This document shows, piece after piece, positions 5,804 through 7,034 of a stretch of DNA of 7,034 bases. Numbering within the stretch: the first letter of the stretch is position 1; each line of letters starts with the position of its first letter. The stretch is taken from assembly GCA_945861195.1 (NCBI GenBank), contig CAMATS010000115.1, forward strand, positions 1 through 7,034, written 5' to 3'. A model generated the notes under the pieces. It worked only from the letters and a program-made list of their open reading frames with translations. It did no database searches and had not been told where the DNA came from. The DNA is from Rhodoferax sp. OV413. GTDB taxonomy: Bacteria > Pseudomonadota > Gammaproteobacteria > Burkholderiales > Burkholderiaceae_C. Both the position numbers and the translations under genes were made by a program.

Positions 5804-6638
5804 AGAGCATTTCCTTCATGACCGCTGGCGAAGCCTTCGGATCCAGGCCAAAGCCGACCAAGAACTCCTCGTACCATTTTTGCGTATTACCGTTCTTGTA
5901 GTGGCTGGCAAAGGCGTTGTCGACGAAATCACGAAATGGCTTGTCATCCTTGCGCAGCGCGGCGCTGGAGGCCTGAAACTTGGCCGGCTTTGGCACCACG
6001 ATTTTGCCGGTGCCCAAGACCTTTCGGGCGACCAGAAGCGGCGGGTGAAACAGGCACACCGCGTCAGCTCGGCCGGCCTGGAAGGCGGCGATGGCTTCCG
6101 CATTGCCAGGAAAACGTTGGATCGTTGCCTGGGGCAGACTCTCGGTGACGAACTTGTCCATGCTGCTAGCCTGTGGCACGGCGATGCGCACGCCAGATTT
6201 GTCCAGATCACTCCACTGAGCCGCCGGCAGATCATCACGGGCCAGTACCGCCAGGGAGTAATACAACAGCGGCGCCTGCGGAAAGTCGACCGCCTGGGCG
6301 CGCTCGGGTGTTGCATCGAGCATGTACATGATGTCGATCTTGTTGGCCTGCAGGGCAGCGATCGCCGTGCCCCAGGTGACCTCTACGGTGTCGAGCTTGA
6401 CGCTGAGCGCAGAGGCCATGGCTTTGCCCATGGAAATACCAAAACCGGCCGACCACTCCCCTGTCTTGGGATCCTTGCTGAACCAAGGGGGCGCCTGGGT
6501 TACGCCAATGCGCAAGCTTCCGCGCTGCTTGATCTGGTCCAGGGTCCCGCCCGTCTGGGCGCGGCTGGCCAGGGGAAATGCCAGCGCAACGGTGCTGGCA
6601 GCAATGCCGCTTAGGGCGGTCCGACGATCGAATGTCAT
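5802..6638 (-). CDS. Periplasmic substrate-binding protein, polar amino acid ABC family 3
   Basis: The 278-residue solute receptor is the first gene of the importer operon. Residues 1-28 form a signal peptide: positively charged start with Arg5-Arg6, hydrophobic core 11-22 and a probable cut after ASRA (24-27). The RRTAL arrangement could also be read as a weak Tat signal. The mature protein starts with the family pattern TLDQIKQRGSLRIGVTQAPPW (32-52), then TPERAQAVDF (110-119), whose Arg113 corresponds to the carboxylate-binding Arg77 of HisJ. The stretch AFQAGRADAVCLFHPP (185-200) is where family members usually have an Asp that binds the ligand amino group; here Phe197 occupies that place. 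The ligand may therefore lack a free alpha-amino group or be held differently. The start is well supported by AGGAG (6646-6650), 7 bases before the ATG. The ligand itself cannot be named. Confidence 0.92.
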   Translation of the reverse strand: MTFDRRTALSGIAASTVALAFPLASRAQTGGTLDQIKQRGSLRIGVTQAPPWFSKDPKTGEWSAGFGISMGKAMASALSVKLDTVEVTWGTAIAALQANKIDIMYMLDATPERAQAVDFPQAPLLYYSLAVLARDDLPAAQWSDLDKSGVRIAVPQASSMDKFVTESLPQATIQRFPGNAEAIAAFQAGRADAVCLFHPPLLVARKVLGTGKIVVPKPAKFQASSAALRKDDKPFRDFVDNAFASHYKNGNTQKWYEEFLVGFGLDPKASPAVMKEML

Positions 6639-6894
6639 ATTGAGGCTCCTGTGGTGCTTGGGAAATCAAAAAGCTTGGCTAAGCGCAGCATAGCCGCTGT
6701 GGCCAGCGCAAAGCCATGGTCTGGTGATGAACAGCCCGAGAAGCTGCGGCAATTGGCTGCAGATTTTCGCGGCGGTTTCGCGCAGGCGTTAGATTCGACA
6801 AGGCTGGGCTGCAAACTAGCGCTGCTGCCAAGAAAGATGATGATGAAAAATCGGTCTCCACGATGAGAGTCAATATATCACCAGAAATGTGCAC
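6639..6894 (-). promoter_or_regulatory. Leader and probable promoter region of the importer operon
   Basis: About 256 bp lie upstream of the binding-protein gene with no convincing gene. The strong ribosome site is at 6646-6650. The stretch 6838-6898 is distinctly richer in A and T than its surroundings and is the likeliest promoter area. Candidate elements on the minus strand are TTGAGT (6893-6898) with TATATT (6872-6877), only 15 bases apart, and a better -35, TTGACT (6868-6873), whose downstream -10 is poor. If transcription starts there the leader would exceed 200 bases. Short open frames on both strands (6679-6894 minus, 6651-6866 plus, 71 codons each) resemble no family I know and have no ribosome site I can see. 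I recognise no riboswitch. Confidence 0.35.
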
Positions 6895-7034
6895 TCAACT
6901 TTGGACGCATCGGTTCGGGTTTACCCTTTTAGCGCCCGGGTGGGCCACGGGTTGCAGGTACTTGCCGCTCAGCCCGGTTGGCTGAGGGCTGCGCTGGGGG
7001 GGTGCATCCAGGCTGCATGGTTGGGCGCGCGCTT
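6895..7034 (-). CDS. Possible 3' end of an unidentified minus-strand gene
   Basis: A minus-strand frame is open from the right edge of the window to TGA at 6895-6897, giving 45 residues. Its third codon positions are mostly G or C until the last dozen codons, as expected for coding DNA in this genome. The visible sequence (for example GLSGKYLQPVAHPGAKR) gives no family I can name with confidence. The stretch is Pro-rich, and an open frame this short can occur by chance in GC-rich DNA. It may equally be non-coding. Confidence 0.15.
   Translation of the reverse strand, partial: ARAQPCSLDAPPQRSPQPTGLSGKYLQPVAHPGAKRVNPNRCVQS
6968..6986. repeat. Inverted repeat / hairpin resembling the one at 2531-2546
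   Basis: A perfect 7-bp stem, ctcagcc (6968-6974) with ggctgag (6980-6986), closes a 5-base loop (cggtt). Sixteen of its seventeen bases from 6970 to 6986 recur after the dehydrogenase gene at 2531-2546, which lacks a single C. There is no T-run on either side. It could be part of a transcription end or a small dispersed palindrome. Confidence 0.35.

Noticed and set aside
5800..6660. Overlapping plus- and minus-strand frames over the binding-protein gene
   Set aside because: The 278-residue receptor explains the coding signal fully, with signal peptide and family motifs; the others are shadows.
6679..6894. 71-codon minus-strand frame upstream of the binding protein
   Set aside because: It begins with GTG without a ribosome site, resembles no family, and overlaps the likely promoter area.

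Overview
The window is a GC-rich bacterial chromosomal segment. Its protein families, codon use and gene neighbourhood suggest a betaproteobacterium of the Burkholderiales, probably close to Comamonadaceae. That placement is an inference from protein flavour, because there is no rRNA or marker gene here.

Layout. (1) Positions 1-410, plus strand: the 3' part of a small membrane protein of the DUF2938 type, cut by the left edge. (2) 457-1032, minus: a PduO-type ATP:cob(I)alamin adenosyltransferase, convergent with the first gene. (3) 1102-2529, plus: an FAD-linked 2-hydroxyacid (D-lactate type) dehydrogenase, divergent from the adenosyltransferase across a 69-bp shared promoter region and closed by a clear intrinsic terminator at 2550-2576. 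(4) 6638 down to 2591, minus: a five-gene cassette, read as periplasmic binding protein, permease, permease, ATPase, aminotransferase-like protein. The first four form a complete polar-amino-acid-type ABC importer with short gaps (26, 19 and 10 bp). The fifth follows after 93 bp. (5) 6639-7034: about 395 bp without a confident gene, holding the leader of the importer operon and perhaps the end of another minus-strand gene.

The importer would bind a small solute in the periplasm and move it inward with ATP. The last gene would be expected to act on the imported compound. The most notable point is that this last protein has a class IV (fold type IV) aminotransferase body but, by a nearly ungapped alignment with D-amino acid aminotransferase, has Asn171 where the catalytic lysine belongs and Ser204 where the glutamate facing the PLP pyridine nitrogen belongs. 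Phosphate-site residues remain. The binding protein keeps the arginine that holds the ligand carboxylate but has Phe197 where amino acid binders usually have the aspartate that holds the amino group. Together these suggest a substrate or chemistry different from ordinary amino acid uptake and transamination. I see no mobile elements, CRISPR arrays, tRNA or rRNA genes.
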